Source of the DNA: Lineus longissimus
Lineage: Eukaryota > Nemertea > Pilidiophora > Heteronemertea > Lineidae
Direction: 5' to 3'
Assembly (NCBI RefSeq): GCF_910592395.1
Contig: NC_088323.1
Span: 3,038,001-3,102,000, forward strand
DNA: 64,000 bases
The notes under the pieces are model-generated. The model saw nothing but the letters and a program-made list of their open reading frames with translations. It did no database searches and was not told the origin of the DNA. Below, piece after piece: positions 19,501-31,815 of the stretch (position 1 is the stretch's first letter; the number at the start of each line of letters is the position of its first letter). Position numbers and translations under genes: made by a program.

Positions 19501-19903
19501 AAAACTAGTACAGATTGTTGTGCATAGTGCAGATCAACTTGTCTTTGAACCTTAAGTGCATTACAAAAACGTATCTTATGTATTATTAAATAGTGCAAAG
19601 GAAGTCTATAATTTGTCCTAAATCTTCCTTTGACCTATCAGAGGTGACCGAATATACATGTTTTAAAGTTATCACTCAATTTGTCAGTCATATTATAAAA
19701 CGTACATGTATCAACGATGGACTGGGTATTCTTGCAAATGTGTAGCAGGGAATATTTATATGAATGAGTCATACCAAGATTAGGTGAATAACCTGTTATA
19801 GAAAACCTCCACTCTCCCTGTGCCCTTCAGGGTGCCTTGTCAAGACTCAACAAAGGATACATACCTGAGCAAATATTACAGGAATCAGTGCAGCAAATAT
19901 CAT
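10531..19903 (-). CDS. Class B1 (secretin-family) peptide hormone GPCR, complete
   Basis: Seven-transmembrane receptor for a peptide hormone. Twelve exons, 5' to 3': 19903-19865, 16510-16177, 15777-15652, 15318-15221, 14787-14681, 14481-14319, 13204-13054, 12683-12623, 12339-12270, 11950-11862, 11572-11407, 10788-10531; 1662 nt, 553 residues, phases consistent. Exon 1 is a short hydrophobic leader (MIFAALIPVIFAQ). The long ectodomain has paired-Cys motifs (ECC, QCC) and a hormone-receptor domain with FCPAVWDGVDCW (129-140), HECP and WTNYTNC. TM1 starts near 206. TM3 has LFCEGLYLREVL, TM4 GWGLPFPP, ECL2 NERCWSG, TM6 IPVFGVQ followed by SYRPEDW, TM7 GIQGFLVALMYCFLTKE. The Ser-rich tail starts IRNAYQRYKRH. 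One intron uses a GC donor. The YRP after TM6 recalls calcitonin/PDF-type receptors, but the subfamily is not settled; CRF/DH44-like is the alternative. Confidence 0.92.
12621..12622 (-). promoter_or_regulatory. Non-canonical GC splice donor in the receptor gene
   Basis: On the minus strand the TM4 exon ends AACGAACG and is followed by GCAAGT. Only this GC donor keeps the frame into the next exon and yields NERCW, which closely resembles the NEKCW of CRF receptors. The nearby GT at CAA|GTAGAT breaks the frame. Confidence 0.7.
13500..14112. mobile_element. AT-rich foldback/MITE element, copy 1
   Basis: The left end TGGAATGCTAAAGCGGAATT and right end AATTCCGCTTAAGCATTCCA are inverted repeats. 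They continue inward as repeated TTCAAGATA...TATATA on one side and TATCTTGAA on the other, so most of the 613 bp can fold on itself. It is bordered by TA on both sides (13498-13499 and 14113-14114), as for Tc1/mariner-type target duplications. No coding capacity. It lies in the receptor intron between the TM2 and TM3 exons. Confidence 0.8.
16599..16712. repeat. GTCACTTGT-family repeat in receptor intron 1
   Basis: Contains CATAGGATTCATGATGTCACTT near the middle and TAGTGACAACGTGAATCC at the right end. The first ~30 bp (TGTCACTCACTGATTTCCAAAGAGTGGGCT) match the inner part of the copies at 62338 and 63755. Confidence 0.5.
16713..18971. other. Interior of receptor intron 1
   Basis: Part of the 3.35-kb first intron between the signal-peptide exon and the ectodomain exon. 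Open frames here (for example 17123-17383 on the plus strand) show no family resemblance and no splice-site support. Nothing further is recognised. Confidence 0.5.
18972..19419. mobile_element. AT-rich foldback/MITE element, copy 2
   Basis: Same family as the copy at 13500. The left end is TGGAATGCTGAAGCAGAATT, the right end AATTCCACTTTAGCATTCCA, with TA at 18970-18971 and 19420-19421. It is 448 bp and lies in intron 1 of the same receptor gene. The interior shares GCAAAATATT and TTATGTTGGATGTAAATAAAA with copy 1. Confidence 0.8.
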
Positions 19904-21644
19904 GATTTGGCCTTTTCTCTTGTCGTTAGTTCTCCCCGAGAGTCCTCCTAAATCTACTGAAATTGTGTTACTCTCCTCGTGCACCTGGCCAAGAAAGTGA
20001 CGGTTAACTTTGGTCCAGTAAGCGAGCGATGGCCCCAGAAGGTTTCGTCTCCAGCCCTTTCCGTTATCAATATCCAGAAGCGCTAGGCAGCGCTAATCTG
20101 ATGATGTCAGGTCACAATAATTATGTCCTTAAAGATGATGAAAGTCCTCAGGTGGAAAAATAAGATATTGGCACCATGTAGTGCCTCCTTTATTTCCCCT
20201 CCGTCCTGTTCCGTTATCCAACCACACAGTGTTTTGTCAGCCAAGTTGATCAGGCGCCACCGGCAGCGTTTGGGAAAATCTCAGTGGCAGTTTCTACGTG
20301 ATCGAGGATCGTTTCAATTCTGAAAGTATCCAATTAAGTGATCTCCACCTAGCTCTCTGTCTGAAGCGTCCAGTTCGTGACCGCGCCTGTCTTTCCTCTT
20401 TTGTTGAAATCTCTTAAAAGTCCTTGATTCAGTCCCCAGAAAGTGCAGATCTTCTATTTCCTATTCGATCAGTGTTAACGTTGTCCTTGTGTCTTTATAA
20501 TGGAGAGCCAGTATTGTACGTGTGCCCATCCATATGTTTTGATGCCGTATCTGTATTACAAAGCGTCCCGCGGTGCTGCCTGTGGTAATATGATCAGGTA
20601 AGATACTGGTATCTCAGCGTTATCAATGTTTTGTTATACCCAGCGCTCGGCCCAATCAAATCGCGTAGTTGTAGTTTATATCACCAGCTGACCAAGGAAG
20701 TACATGTAAAATATAATCGATAAGTATGACATTCCGAAGTTGGCCTGGGCTATCTCTATCTAAACCAATTTGGTTGATTGGTCAGCTGACTGCGTCAAAA
20801 TACCAAAGCAAAAATCACACTGGAACTACATGTATGAGAATGACGTCATGTGCTTTGAACCAACCGAAGTGGGTTATCTTTAAGTGTGTTCGATTTGATA
20901 GATTTCAGAGAAATAATTAAAACAAAAAGTAAATATTTCTCAGACTCCAAGCAAGTGATATATACATGAACGACCATTGAGTCGGTCGCAGTATGTCGAA
21001 AATCGCTGCTAATAAATCTATTTATCTTTGATAACTTTCGAGGATTGAACATGACAATGACGTCGTATCTATTTTGAACCAATTTGATGTGCAGTATCTA
21101 TATGATCTACAGGCGTTATTGATTTGAACTTTTAGAAACTCCTGATATAGATCGATCGCTATGAATCTTAATGATATCACAATAGATCACCCATTCAGAA
21201 ATTTCCGAAAATGGAATTCCCGGCTGATATTACAAAAATCGCATTCGAGATTCCCGGGCATCCATATTTGCGTACTTCTTACATGTAGATTTCGAATGAT
21301 ACTTACTTGAACTCCCTTCCCACTGCTTTTGGCCAAGACCTGCCCCCAGCCGGGTCCCTGGTGACTACGGTCAATGTCAGGTGTTATTGGTTTGCCGAAC
21401 ACTTCAGCTAAAGTTGTCATAAACTTTCGCAAGGATTACAATGTTGATTCTGAGTGATAAAGACGGTATCATCAGCCTTTATTATTCCCGTTAAGAGCTT
21501 TTATAAACAGGCATAACTCATTGCGTTGAAATAAACCAAAAATGGAAAAAATTCCGTCGGGTATCCTAAAACTATTGCTCCTATCAAAGCAATAGTTGAC
21601 GTTTATGGCCCGCGAAACTGAGTATACATGTAGTTTCAAGTATA
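19904..21644. other. 5' flank of the receptor gene; no other gene seen
   Basis: The receptor reading frame stays open upstream of its only ATG in exon 1 but has no further ATG before a stop, so this is taken as 5' UTR and promoter. No clear TATA box could be assigned. The rest shows no recognised coding sequence up to the tandem array. Confidence 0.4.
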
Positions 21645-22499
21645 ATCGTATATTTCGATAGTTGTACAGATTTTTCTCAACATATTGTATCTATATACCT
21701 CAGTGATGTAAAAGATTATCTTTGCAGTTGATTTAACGTTTAAATGGCCTTTTTTTAAAGTTTAAAATAATCGAGGTCAGCAGGGTCAGAGTCAATCAAC
21801 TGAGTGTTGCTCTGGCAGGGTCAAAAGAAATCATTGTTGGCGCTGATGATGTCAGCAATATGGTAGATTTCCGCCCCACTCGTGAGATTTGCTCTCGTCA
21901 TGTCATGAGCACATTGAACTGCTAGTGAACCGTGCTGAATATGTACCGGCGATCGCTCTCTCCATCATCACCGACGACGGCCATATGGTCGTGCGAGGTC
22001 GTTTCAATGAAAAAGACGCACGCCACTGCCGTACCAGTACCTGAGAAAACTCTTTGACTGATTCTGGTTGAAAAACTCACGTTTCGACACTAATACTTTT
22101 TGCCCCAATGTAGCCTCGAAAATACCAGCTGCCGATTAGAACCACCCTCGGTAGTCCTCGAACGCCCGGAATCCGTATACAATGTATGCTGCAGTTTGAA
22201 AAGTTTGGGTGCGGGGTATGATAATGATAATAATAAAAAGTTTCACATCTGTTCGTGGATGGTTGGATAACAAAATAAGGAAGAAGAAAAAAAAAAGAGA
22301 AAACTGCGGCAGATTCACCGGGAGTCGAACCTGTGACCAGCTGATCCACAGTCAAACACTCTTAACGCTGAACCGTCAAAGCTTTCATGCTGAAGTGACG
22401 ATTTTATTCGCCTCTTATATTCGATATGCAAACGAGCGCGCCGCAATCGTGACAAGGTCGCGCAGGCGGCAGAGTGATTGACCGAAATAGTTCCAAGTA
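21645..22499. repeat. Array monomer 1 (variant A)
   Basis: Marked by GACGACGGCCATATGGTCG (near 21972) and GGTAGTCCTCGAACGCCC. tRNA-like B box at 22321-22331; loop reads GTG at the anticodon position. Closest to monomer 8. Confidence 0.9.
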
Positions 22500-23346
22500 A
22501 TCGTATATTTCGATAGTTGTAGAGATTTTTCTCAACATATTGTATCTATATACCTCAGTGATATAAAATATTATCTTTGCAGTTGATTTAACTTTTCAAT
22601 GGCCTTTCTTTAAAGTTTTAAAAAATCGTGGTCAGCAGGGTCAGAGTCAATCAACAGAGTGTTGCTTTGGCAGGGTCAAAGGAAATCATTGTTGGCGCTG
22701 ATGATGTCAGCCATATGGCAGATTTCCGCCCCACCCGTGAGATTTGCTCTCGTCATGTCATGAGCACATTGAACTGCTAGTGAACCGTGCTGAATATGTA
22801 CCAGCGATCGCTCTCTCCATCATCACCGACCATATGTGCCGGTGGCGGTCGTGCGAGGTCGTTTCAATGAAAAAGACGCACGCCATTGCCGTACCAGTAC
22901 CTGAGAAAACTCTTTGACTGATTCTGATTTGAAAACTCACGGTCCGACACTAATACTTTTTTGCCCCAATGTAGCCTCGAAAATACCAACTGCCGATTAG
23001 AACCACCCTCGTTAGTCCTCGAATTCGGCGGAATCAGTATGTGCTGCAGTTTGAAAAGTTTGAGTGCGGAGTATGATAATGATAATAATGAAAACTTTCA
23101 CATCTGTTCGTGGATGGTAAGATAACAAAATGAGGAAGAAGAAAAAAAAAAATTCGGGGATTTACCGGGAGTCGAACCTGTGACCCGCTGATCTATAGTC
23201 AAACACTCTTAGCGCTGAACTGTCAAGGCTTTCATGCTGAAGAGACGGTTTTATTCGCCACTGATATGCGATATGCAAACGAGCGCGTCGCAATTCTGAC
23301 AAGGTCGCGCAGGCGGCAGAGTGATTGACCGAAATAGTTCCAAGTA
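22500..23346. repeat. Array monomer 2 (variant B)
   Basis: Marked by CGTGGTCAGCAG and AATTCGGCGGAATCAG. B box at 23168-23178; anticodon position ATA. Closest to monomer 9. Confidence 0.9.
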
Positions 23347-24193
23347 ATCGTATATTTCGATAGTTGTACAGATTTTTCTCAACATATTGTATCTATATAC
23401 CTCAGTGATATAAAAGATTATCTCTGAAGTTGATTTAACGTTTCAATGGCCTTTTTTCAAAGTTTTAAAAAATCGAGGTCAGCAGGGTCAGAGTCAATCG
23501 ACAGAGTGTTGCTCTGGCAGGGTCAAAAGAAATCATTGTTGGCGCTGATGATGTCAGCCATATGGCAGATTTCCGCCCCACCCGTGAGATTTGATCTCGT
23601 CATGTCATGAGCACATTGAACTGCTAGTGAACCGTGCTGAATATGTACCAGCGATCGCTCTCTCCATCATCACCGACCATATGTGCCGGTGGCGGTCGTG
23701 CGAGGTCGTTTCAATGAAAAAGACGCACGCCATTGCCGTACCAGTACCTGAGAAAACTCTTTGACTGATTCTGATTTGAAAACTCACGGTCCGACACTAA
23801 TACTTTTTTGCCCCAATGTAGCCTCGAAAATACCAACTGCCGATTAGAACCACCCTCGTTAGTCCTCGAATGCCCGGAATCAGTATGTGCTGCAGTTTGA
23901 AAAGTTTGAGTGCGGGGTATGATAATGATAATAATGAAAACTTTCACATCTGTTCGTGGATGGTAAGATAACAAAATAAGGAAGAAGAAAAAAAAACAAT
24001 TCGGGGATTTACCGGGAGTCGAACCTGTGACCCGCTGATCTTCAGTCAAACACTCTTAGCGCTGAACTGTCAAGGCTTTCATGCTGAAGTGACGATTTTA
24101 TTCGCCACTTATATGCGATATGCAAACGAGCGCGTCGCAATTCTGACAAGGTCGCGCAGGCGGCAGAGTGATTGACCGTAATAGTTCCAAGTA
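23347..24193. repeat. Array monomer 3
   Basis: B box at 24015-24025; anticodon position GAA. Shares its poly(A)/CAATTCGG junction and the resulting 112-residue open frame with monomer 10. Confidence 0.9.
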
Positions 24194-25041
24194 ATCGTAT
24201 ATTTCGATAGTTGTACAGATTTTTCTCAACATATTGTATCTATATACCTCAGTGATATAAAAGATTATCTCTGAAGTTGATTTAACGTTTCAATGGCCTT
24301 TTTTCAAAGTTTTAAAAAATCGAGGTCAGCAGGGTCAGAGTCAATCGACAGAGTGTTGCTCTGGCAGGGTCAAAAGAAACAATTGTTGGCGCTGATGATG
24401 TCAGCAATATGGCAGATTTCCGCCCCACCCGTGAGATTTGATCTCGTCATGTCATGAGCACATTGAACTGCTAGTGAACCGTGCTGAATATGTACCGGCG
24501 GTCGCTCTCTCCATCATCACCGACCATATGTGCCGGTGGCGGTCGTGCGAGGTCGTTTCAATGAAAAAGACGCACGCCATTGCCGTACCAGTACCTGAGA
24601 AAACTCTTTGACTGATTCTGATTTGAAAACTCACGGTCCGACACTAATACTTTTTTGCCCCAATGTAGCCTCGAAAATACCAACTGCCGATTAGAACCAC
24701 CCTCGTTAGTCCTCGAATGCCCGGAATCAGTATGTGCTGCAGTTTGAAAAGTTTGAGTGCGGGGTATGATAATGATAATAATGAAAACTTTCACATCTGT
24801 TCGTGGATGGTAAGATAACAAAATAAGGAAGAAGAAAAAAAAAACAATTCGGGGATTTACCGGGAGTCGAACCTGTGACCCGCTGATCTTCAGTCAAACA
24901 CTCTTAGCGCTGAACTGTCAAGGCTTTCATGCTGAAGTGACGATTTTATTCGCCACTTATATGCGATATGCAAACGAGCGCGTCGCAATTCTGACAAGGT
25001 CGCGCAGGCGGCAGAGTGATTGACCGTAATAGTTCCAAGTA
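24194..25041. repeat. Array monomer 4
   Basis: B box at 24863-24873; anticodon position GAA. First monomer with the AGAAACAATTGTTGG variant; resembles monomer 11. Confidence 0.9.
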
Positions 25042-25887
25042 ATCGTATATTTCGATAGTTGTACAGATTTTTCTCAACATATTGTATCTATATACCTCAG
25101 TGATATAAAAGATTATCTCTGAAGTTGATTTAACGTTTCAATGGCCTTTTTTCAAAGTTTTGAAAAAATCGAGGTCAGCAGGGTCAGAGTCAATCGACAG
25201 AGTGTTGCTCTGGCAGGGTCAAAAGAAACAATTGTTGGCGCTGATGATGTCAGCAATATGGCAGATTTCCGCCCCACCCGTGAGATTTGATCTCGTCATG
25301 TCATGAGCACATTGAACTGCTAGTGAACCGTGCTGAATATGTACCGGCGGTCGCTCTCTCCATCATCACCGACCATATGTGCCGGTGGCGGTCGTGCGAG
25401 GTCGTTCCAATGAAAAAGACGCACGCCATTGCCGTACCAGTACCTGAGAAAACTCTTTGACTGATTCTGATTTGAAAACTCACGGTCCGACACTAATACT
25501 TTTTTGCCCCAATGTAGCCTCGAAAATACCAACTGCCGATTAGAACCACCCTCGTTAGTCCTCGAATGCCCGGAATCAGTATGTGCTGCAGTTTGAAAAG
25601 TTTGAGTGCGGGGTATGATAATGATAATAATGAAAACTTTCACATCTGTTCGTGAATGGTAAGATAACAAAATAAGGAAGAAGAAAAAAAAAATTCGGAG
25701 ATTTACCGGGAGTCGAACCTGTGACCCGCTGATCTACAGTCAAACACTCTTAGCGCTGAACTGTCAAGGCTTTCATGCTGAAGTGACGATTTTATTCGCC
25801 ACTTATATGCGATATGCAAACGAGCGCGTCGCAATTCTGACAAGGTCGCGCAGGCGGCAGAGTGATTGACCGAAATAGTTCCAAGTA
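25042..25887. repeat. Array monomer 5
   Basis: Marked by GTCGTTCCAATG (others have GTCGTTTCAATG) and ATTCGGAGATTTACC. B box at 25709-25719; anticodon position GTA. Resembles monomers 12 and 14. Confidence 0.9.
25697..25770 (-). ncRNA. tRNA-derived Pol III-like unit (representative, monomer 5)
   Basis: Read on the minus strand: an A-box-like CAGTTCAGCGC, an anticodon arm TTTGA-CTGTAGA-TCAGC, an exact B box GGTTCGACTCC, then AAATCTCC and an uninterrupted run of nine or more T, the Pol III terminator. The anticodon arm resembles tRNA-Cys (TTTGACTGCAGATCA). The acceptor stem pairs poorly and the T stem has mismatches, so this is a tRNA-like relic or SINE-type promoter, not a working tRNA. The same unit occurs in all 16 monomers (damaged in monomer 9). 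Transcription is inferred only from the promoter boxes. Confidence 0.6.
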
Positions 25888-26735
25888 ATCGTATATTTCG
25901 ATAGTTGTACCGATTTTTCTCAACATATTGTATCTATATACCTCAGTGATATAAAAAATTATCTCTGAAGTTGATTTAACGTTTCAATGGCCTTTTTTCA
26001 AAGTTTTAAAAAATCGAGGTCAGCAGGGTCAGAGTCAATCGACAGAGTGTTGCTCTGGCAGGGTCAAAAGAAACAATTGTTGGCGCTGATGATGTCAGCA
26101 ATATGGCAGATTTCCGCCCCACCCGTGAGATTTGATCTCGTCATGTCATGAGCACATTGAACTGCTAGTGAACCGTGCTGAATATGTACCGGCGGTCGCT
26201 CTCTCCATCATTACCGACCATATGTGCCGGTGGCGGTCGTGCGAGGTCGTTTCAATGAAAAAGACGCACGCCATTGCCGTACCAGTACCTGAGAAAACTC
26301 TTTGACTGATTCTGATTTGAAAACTCACGGTCCGACACTAATACTTTTTTGCCCCAATGTAGCCTCGAAAATACCAACTGCCGATTAGAACCACCCTCGT
26401 TAGTCCTCGAATGCCCGGAATCAGTATGTGCTGCAGTTTGAAAAGTTTGAGTGCGGGGTATGATAATGATAATAATGAAAACTTTCACATCTGTTCGTGG
26501 ATGGTAAGATAACAAAATAAAGAAGAAGAAGAAAAAAAAAATTCGGGGATTTACCGGGAGTCGAACCTGTGACCCGCTGATCTACAGTCAAACACTCTTA
26601 GCGCTGAACTGTCAAGGCTTTCATGCTGAAGCGACGGTTTTATTCGCCACTTATATGCGATATGCAAACGAGCGCGTCGCAATTCTGACAAGGTCGCGCA
26701 GGCGGCAGAGTGATTGACCGAAATAGTTCCAAGTA
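25888..26735. repeat. Array monomer 6
   Basis: Marked by ACCGATTTTTCTC, CATCATTACCGACC and an extra GAA in the purine tract. B box at 26557-26567; anticodon position GTA. Resembles monomer 15. Confidence 0.9.
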
Positions 26736-27583
26736 ATCGTATATTTCGATAGTTGTACCGATTTTTCTCAACATATTGTATCTATATACCTCAGTGATAT
26801 AAAAGATTATCTATGAAGTTGATTTAACGTTTCAATGGCCTTTTTTCAAAGTTTTAAAAAATCGAGGTCAGCAGGGTCAGAGTCAATCGACAGAGTGTTG
26901 CTCTGGCAGGGTCAAAAGAAATCATTGTTGGCGCTGATGATGTCAGCCATATGGCAGATTTCCGCCCCACCCGTGAGATTTGATCTCGTCACATCATGAG
27001 CACATTGAACTGCTAATGAACCGTGCTGAATATGTACCGGCGGTCGCTCTCTCCATCATTACCGACCATATGTGCCGGTGGCGGTCGTGCGAGGTCGTTT
27101 CAATGAAAAAGACGCACGCCATTGCCGTACCAGTACCTGAGAAAACTCTTTGACTGATTCTGATTTGAAAACTCACGGTCCGACACTAATACTTTTTTGC
27201 CCCAATGTAGCCTCGAAAATACCAACTGCCGATTAGAACCACCCTCGTTAGTCCTCGAATGCCCGGAATCAGTATGTGCTGCAGTTTGAAAAGTTTGAGT
27301 GCGGGGTATGATAATGATAATAATGAAAACTTTCACATCTGTTCGTGGATGGTAAGATAACAAAATAAGGAAGAAGAAAAAAAAAACAATTCGGGGATTT
27401 ACCGGGAGTCGAACCTGTGACCCGCTGATCTTCAGTCAAACACTCTTAGCGCTGAACTGTCATGGCTTTCATGCTGAAGTGACGATTTTATTCGCCACTT
27501 ATATGCGATATGCAAACGAGCGCGTCGCAATTCTGACAAGGTCGCGCAGGCGGCAGAGTGATTGATCGTAATAGTTCCAAGTA
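26736..27583. repeat. Array monomer 7
   Basis: Marked by GATTATCTATGAAG and by CACATCATGAG in place of CATGTCATGAG. B box at 27405-27415; anticodon position GAA. Confidence 0.9.
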
Positions 27584-28431
27584 ATCGTATATTTCGATAG
27601 TTGTACAGATTTTTCTCAACATATTGTATCTATATACCTCAGTGATATAAAAGATTATCTCTGAAGTTGATTTAACGTTTCAATGGCCTTTTTTGAAAAA
27701 ATCGAGGTCAGCAGGGTCAGAGTCAATCAACTGAGTGTTGCTCTGGCAGGGTCAAAAGAAATCATTGTTGGCGCTGATGATGTCAGCAATATGGTAGATT
27801 TCCGCCCCACTCGTGAGATTTGCTCTCGTCATGTCATGAGCACATTGAACTGCTAGTGAACCGTGCTGAATATGTACCGGCGATCGCTCTCTCCATCATC
27901 ACCGACGACGGCCATATGGTCGTGCGAGGTCGTTTCAATGAAAAAGACGCACGCCACTGCCGTACCAGTACCTGAGAAAACTCTTTGACTGATTCTGGTT
28001 GAAAAACTCACGTTTCGACACTAATACTTTTTGCCCCAATGTAGCCTCGAAAATACCAGCTGCCGATTAGAACCACCCTCGGTAGTCCTCGAACGCCCGG
28101 AATCCGTATACAATGTATGCTGCAGTTTGAAAAGTTTGGGTGCGGGGTATGATAATGATAATAATAAAAAGTTTCACATCTGTTCGTGGATGGTTGGATA
28201 ACAAAATAAGGAAGAAGAAAAAAAAGAAGAGAAAACTGCGGCAGATTCACCGGGAGTCGAACCTGTGACCAGCTGATCCACAGTCAAACACTCTTAACGC
28301 TGAACCGTCAAGGCTTTCATGCTGAAGTGACGATTTTATTCGCCTCTTATATGCGATATGCAAACGAGCGCGCCGCAATCGTGACAAGGTCGCGCAGGCG
28401 GCAGAGTGATTGACCGAAATAGTTCCAAGTA
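27584..28431. repeat. Array monomer 8 (variant A)
   Basis: Shares the monomer 1 markers, including GACGACGGCCATATGGTCG near 27902. B box at 28253-28263; anticodon position GTG. Lies 5939 bp from monomer 1. Confidence 0.9.
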
Positions 28432-29273
28432 ATCGTATATTTCGATAGTTGTAGAGATTTTTCTCAACATATTGTATCTATATACCTCAGTGATATAAAA
28501 TATTATCTTTGCAGTTGATTTAACGTTTCAATGGCCTTTCTTTAAAGTTTTAAAAAATCGTGGTCAGCAGTGTCAGAGTCAATCAACAGAGTGTTGCTTT
28601 GGCAGGGTCAAAGGAAATCATTGTTGGCGCTGATGATGTCAGCCATATGGCAGATTTCCGCCCCACCCGTGAGATTTGCTCTCGTCATGTCATGAGCACA
28701 TTGAACTGCTGGTGAACCGTGCTGAATATGTACCAGCGATCGCTCTCTCCATCATCACCGACCATATGTGCCGGTGGCGGTCGTGCGAGGTCGTTTCAAT
28801 GAAAAAGACGCACGCCATTGCCGTACCAGTACCTGAGAAAACTCTTTGACTGATTCTGATTTGAAAACTCACGGTCCGACACTAATACTTTTTGCCCCAA
28901 TGTAGCCTCGAAAATACCAACTGCCGATTAGAACCACCCTCGTTAGTCCTCGAATTCGGCGGAATCAGTATGTGCTGCAGTTTGAAAAGTTTGAGTGCGG
29001 AGTATGATAATGATAATAATGAAAACTTTCACATCTGTTCGTGGATGGTAAGATAACAAAATGAGGAAGAAGAAAAAAAAAAAATTCGGGGAGTCGAGTC
29101 GAACCTGTGACCCGCTGATCTATAGTCAAACACTCTTAGCGCTGAACTGTCAAGGCTTTCATGCTGAAGAGACGGTTTTATTCGCCACTGATATGCGATA
29201 TGCAAACGAGCGCGTCGCAATTCTGACAAGGTCGCGCAGGCGGCAGAGTGATTGACCGAAATAGTTCCAAGTA
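28432..29273. repeat. Array monomer 9 (variant B), altered tRNA-like 3' end
   Basis: Shares the monomer 2 markers. The segment GATTTACCG next to the B box is replaced by GAGTCGAGTCGAACC (B box at about 29095-29105), so the 3' half of the tRNA-like unit is damaged here. Confidence 0.9.
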
Positions 29274-30120
29274 ATCGTATATTTCGATAGTTGTACAGAT
29301 TTTTCTCAACATATTGTATCTATATACCTCAGTGATATAAAAGATTATCTATGAAGTTGATTTAACGTTTCAATGGCCTTTTTTCAAAGTTTTAAAAAAT
29401 CGAGGTCAGCAGGGTCAGAGTCAATCGACAGAGTGTTGCTCTGGCAGGGTCAAAAGAAATCATTGTTGGCGCTGATGATGTCAGCCATATGGCAGATTTC
29501 CGCCCCACCCGTGAGATTTGATCTCGTCATGTCATGAGCACATTGAACTGCTAGTGAACCGTGCTGAATATGTACCAGCGATCGCTCTCTCCATCATCAC
29601 CGACCATATGTGCCGGTGGCGGTCGTGCGAGGTCGTTTCAATGAAAAAGACGCACGCCATTGCCGTACCAGTACCTGAGAAAACTCTTTGACTGATTCTG
29701 ATTTGAAAACTCACGGTCCGACACTAATACTTTTTTGCCCCAATGTAGCCTCGAAAATACCAACTGCCGATTAGAACCACCCTCGTTAGTCCTCGAATGC
29801 CCGGAATCAGTATGTGCTGCAGTTTGAAAAGTTTGAGTGCGGGGTATGATAATGATAATAATGAAAACTTTCACATCTGTTCGTGGATGGTAAGATAACA
29901 AAATAAGGAAGAAGAAAAAAAAACAATTCGGGGATTTACCGGGAGTCGAACCTGTGACCCGCTGATCTTCAGTCAAACACTCTTAGCGCTGAACTGTCAA
30001 GGCTTTCATGCTGAAGTGACGATTTTATTCGCCACTTATATGCGATATGCAAACGAGCGCGTCGCAATTCTGACAAGGTCGCGCAGGCGGCAGAGTGATT
30101 GACCGTAATAGTTCCAAGTA
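29274..30120. repeat. Array monomer 10
   Basis: Counterpart of monomer 3, 5927 bp away. B box at 29942-29952; anticodon position GAA. Carries GATTATCTATGAAG. Confidence 0.9.
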
Positions 30121-30969
30121 ATCGTATATTTCGATAGTTGTACAGATTTTTCTCAACATATTGTATCTATATACCTCAGTGATATAAAAGATTATCTCTG
30201 AAGTTGATTTAACGTTTCAATGGCCTTTTTTCAAAGTTTTGAAAAAATCGAGGTCAGCAGGGTCAGAGTCAATCGACAGAGTGTTGCTCTGGCAGGGTCA
30301 AAAGAAACAATTGTTGGCGCTGATGATGTCAGCAATATGGCAGATTTCCGCCCCACCCGTGAGATTTGATCTCGTCATGTCATGAGCACATTGAACTGCT
30401 AGTGAACCGTGCTGAATATGTACCGGCGGTCGCTCTCTCCATCATCACCGACCATATGTGCCGGTGGCGGTCGTGCGAGGTCGTTTCAATGAAAAAGACG
30501 CACGCCATTGCCGTACCAGTACCTGAGAAAACTCTTTGACTGATTCTGATTTGAAAACTCACGGTCCGACACTAATACTTTTTTGCCCCAATGTAGCCTC
30601 GAAAATACCAACTGCCGATTAGAACCACCCTCGTTAGTCCTCGAATGCCCGGAATCAGTATGTGCTGCAGTTTGAAAAGTTTGAGTGCGGGGTATGATAA
30701 TGATAATAATGAAAACTTTCACATCTGTTCGTGGATGGTAAGATAACAAAATAAGGAAGAAGAAAAAAAAAACAATTCGGGGATTTACCGGGAGTCGAAC
30801 CTGTGACCCGCTGATCTTCAGTCAAACACTCTTAGCGCTGAACTGTCAAGGCTTTCATGCTGAAGTGACGATTTTATTCGCCACTTATATGCGATATGCA
30901 AACGAGCGCGTCGCAATTCTGACAAGGTCGCGCAGGCGGCAGAGTGATTGACCGTAATAGTTCCAAGTA
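30121..30969. repeat. Array monomer 11
   Basis: Counterpart of monomer 4, 5927 bp away. B box at 30791-30801; anticodon position GAA. Confidence 0.9.
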
Positions 30970-31815
30970 ATCGTATATTTCGATAGTTGTACAGATTTTT
31001 CTCAACATATTGTATCTATATACCTCAGTGATATAAAAGATTATCTCTGAAGTTGATTTAACGTTTCAATGGCCTTTTTTCAAAGTTTTGAAAAAATCGA
31101 GGTCAGCAGGGTCAGAGTCAATCGACAGAGTGTTGCTCTGGCAGGGTCAAAAGAAACAATTGTTGGCGCTGATGATGTCAGCAATATGGCAGATTTCCGC
31201 CCCACCCGTGAGATTTGATCTCGTCATGTCATGAGCACATTGAACTGCTAGTGAACCGTGCTGAATATGTACCGGCGGTCGCTCTCTCCATCATCACCGA
31301 CCATATGTGCCGGTGGCGGTCGTGCGAGGTCGTTCCAATGAAAAAGACGCACGCCATTGCCGTACCAGTACCTGAGAAAACTCTTTGACTGATTCTGATT
31401 TGAAAACTCACGGTCCGACACTAATACTTTTTTGCCCCAATGTAGCCTCGAAAATACCAACTGCCGATTAGAACCACCCTCGTTAGTCCTCGAATGCCCG
31501 GAATCAGTATGTGCTGCAGTTTGAAAAGTTTGAGTGCGGGGTATGATAATGATAATAATGAAAACTTTCACATCTGTTCGTGGATGGTAAGATAACAAAA
31601 TAAGGAAGAAGAAAAAAAAAATTCGGAGATTTACCGGGAGTCGAACCTGTGACCCGCTGATCTACAGTCAAACACTCTTAGCGCTGAACTGTCAAGGCTT
31701 TCATGCTGAAGTGACGATTTTATTCGCCACTTATATGCGATATGCAAACGAGCGCGTCGCAATTCTGACAAGGTCGCGCAGGCGGCAGAGTGATTGACCG
31801 AAATAGTTCCAAGTA
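30970..31815. repeat. Array monomer 12
   Basis: Counterpart of monomer 5 (GTCGTTCCAATG, ATTCGGAGATT). B box at 31637-31647; anticodon position GTA. Confidence 0.9.
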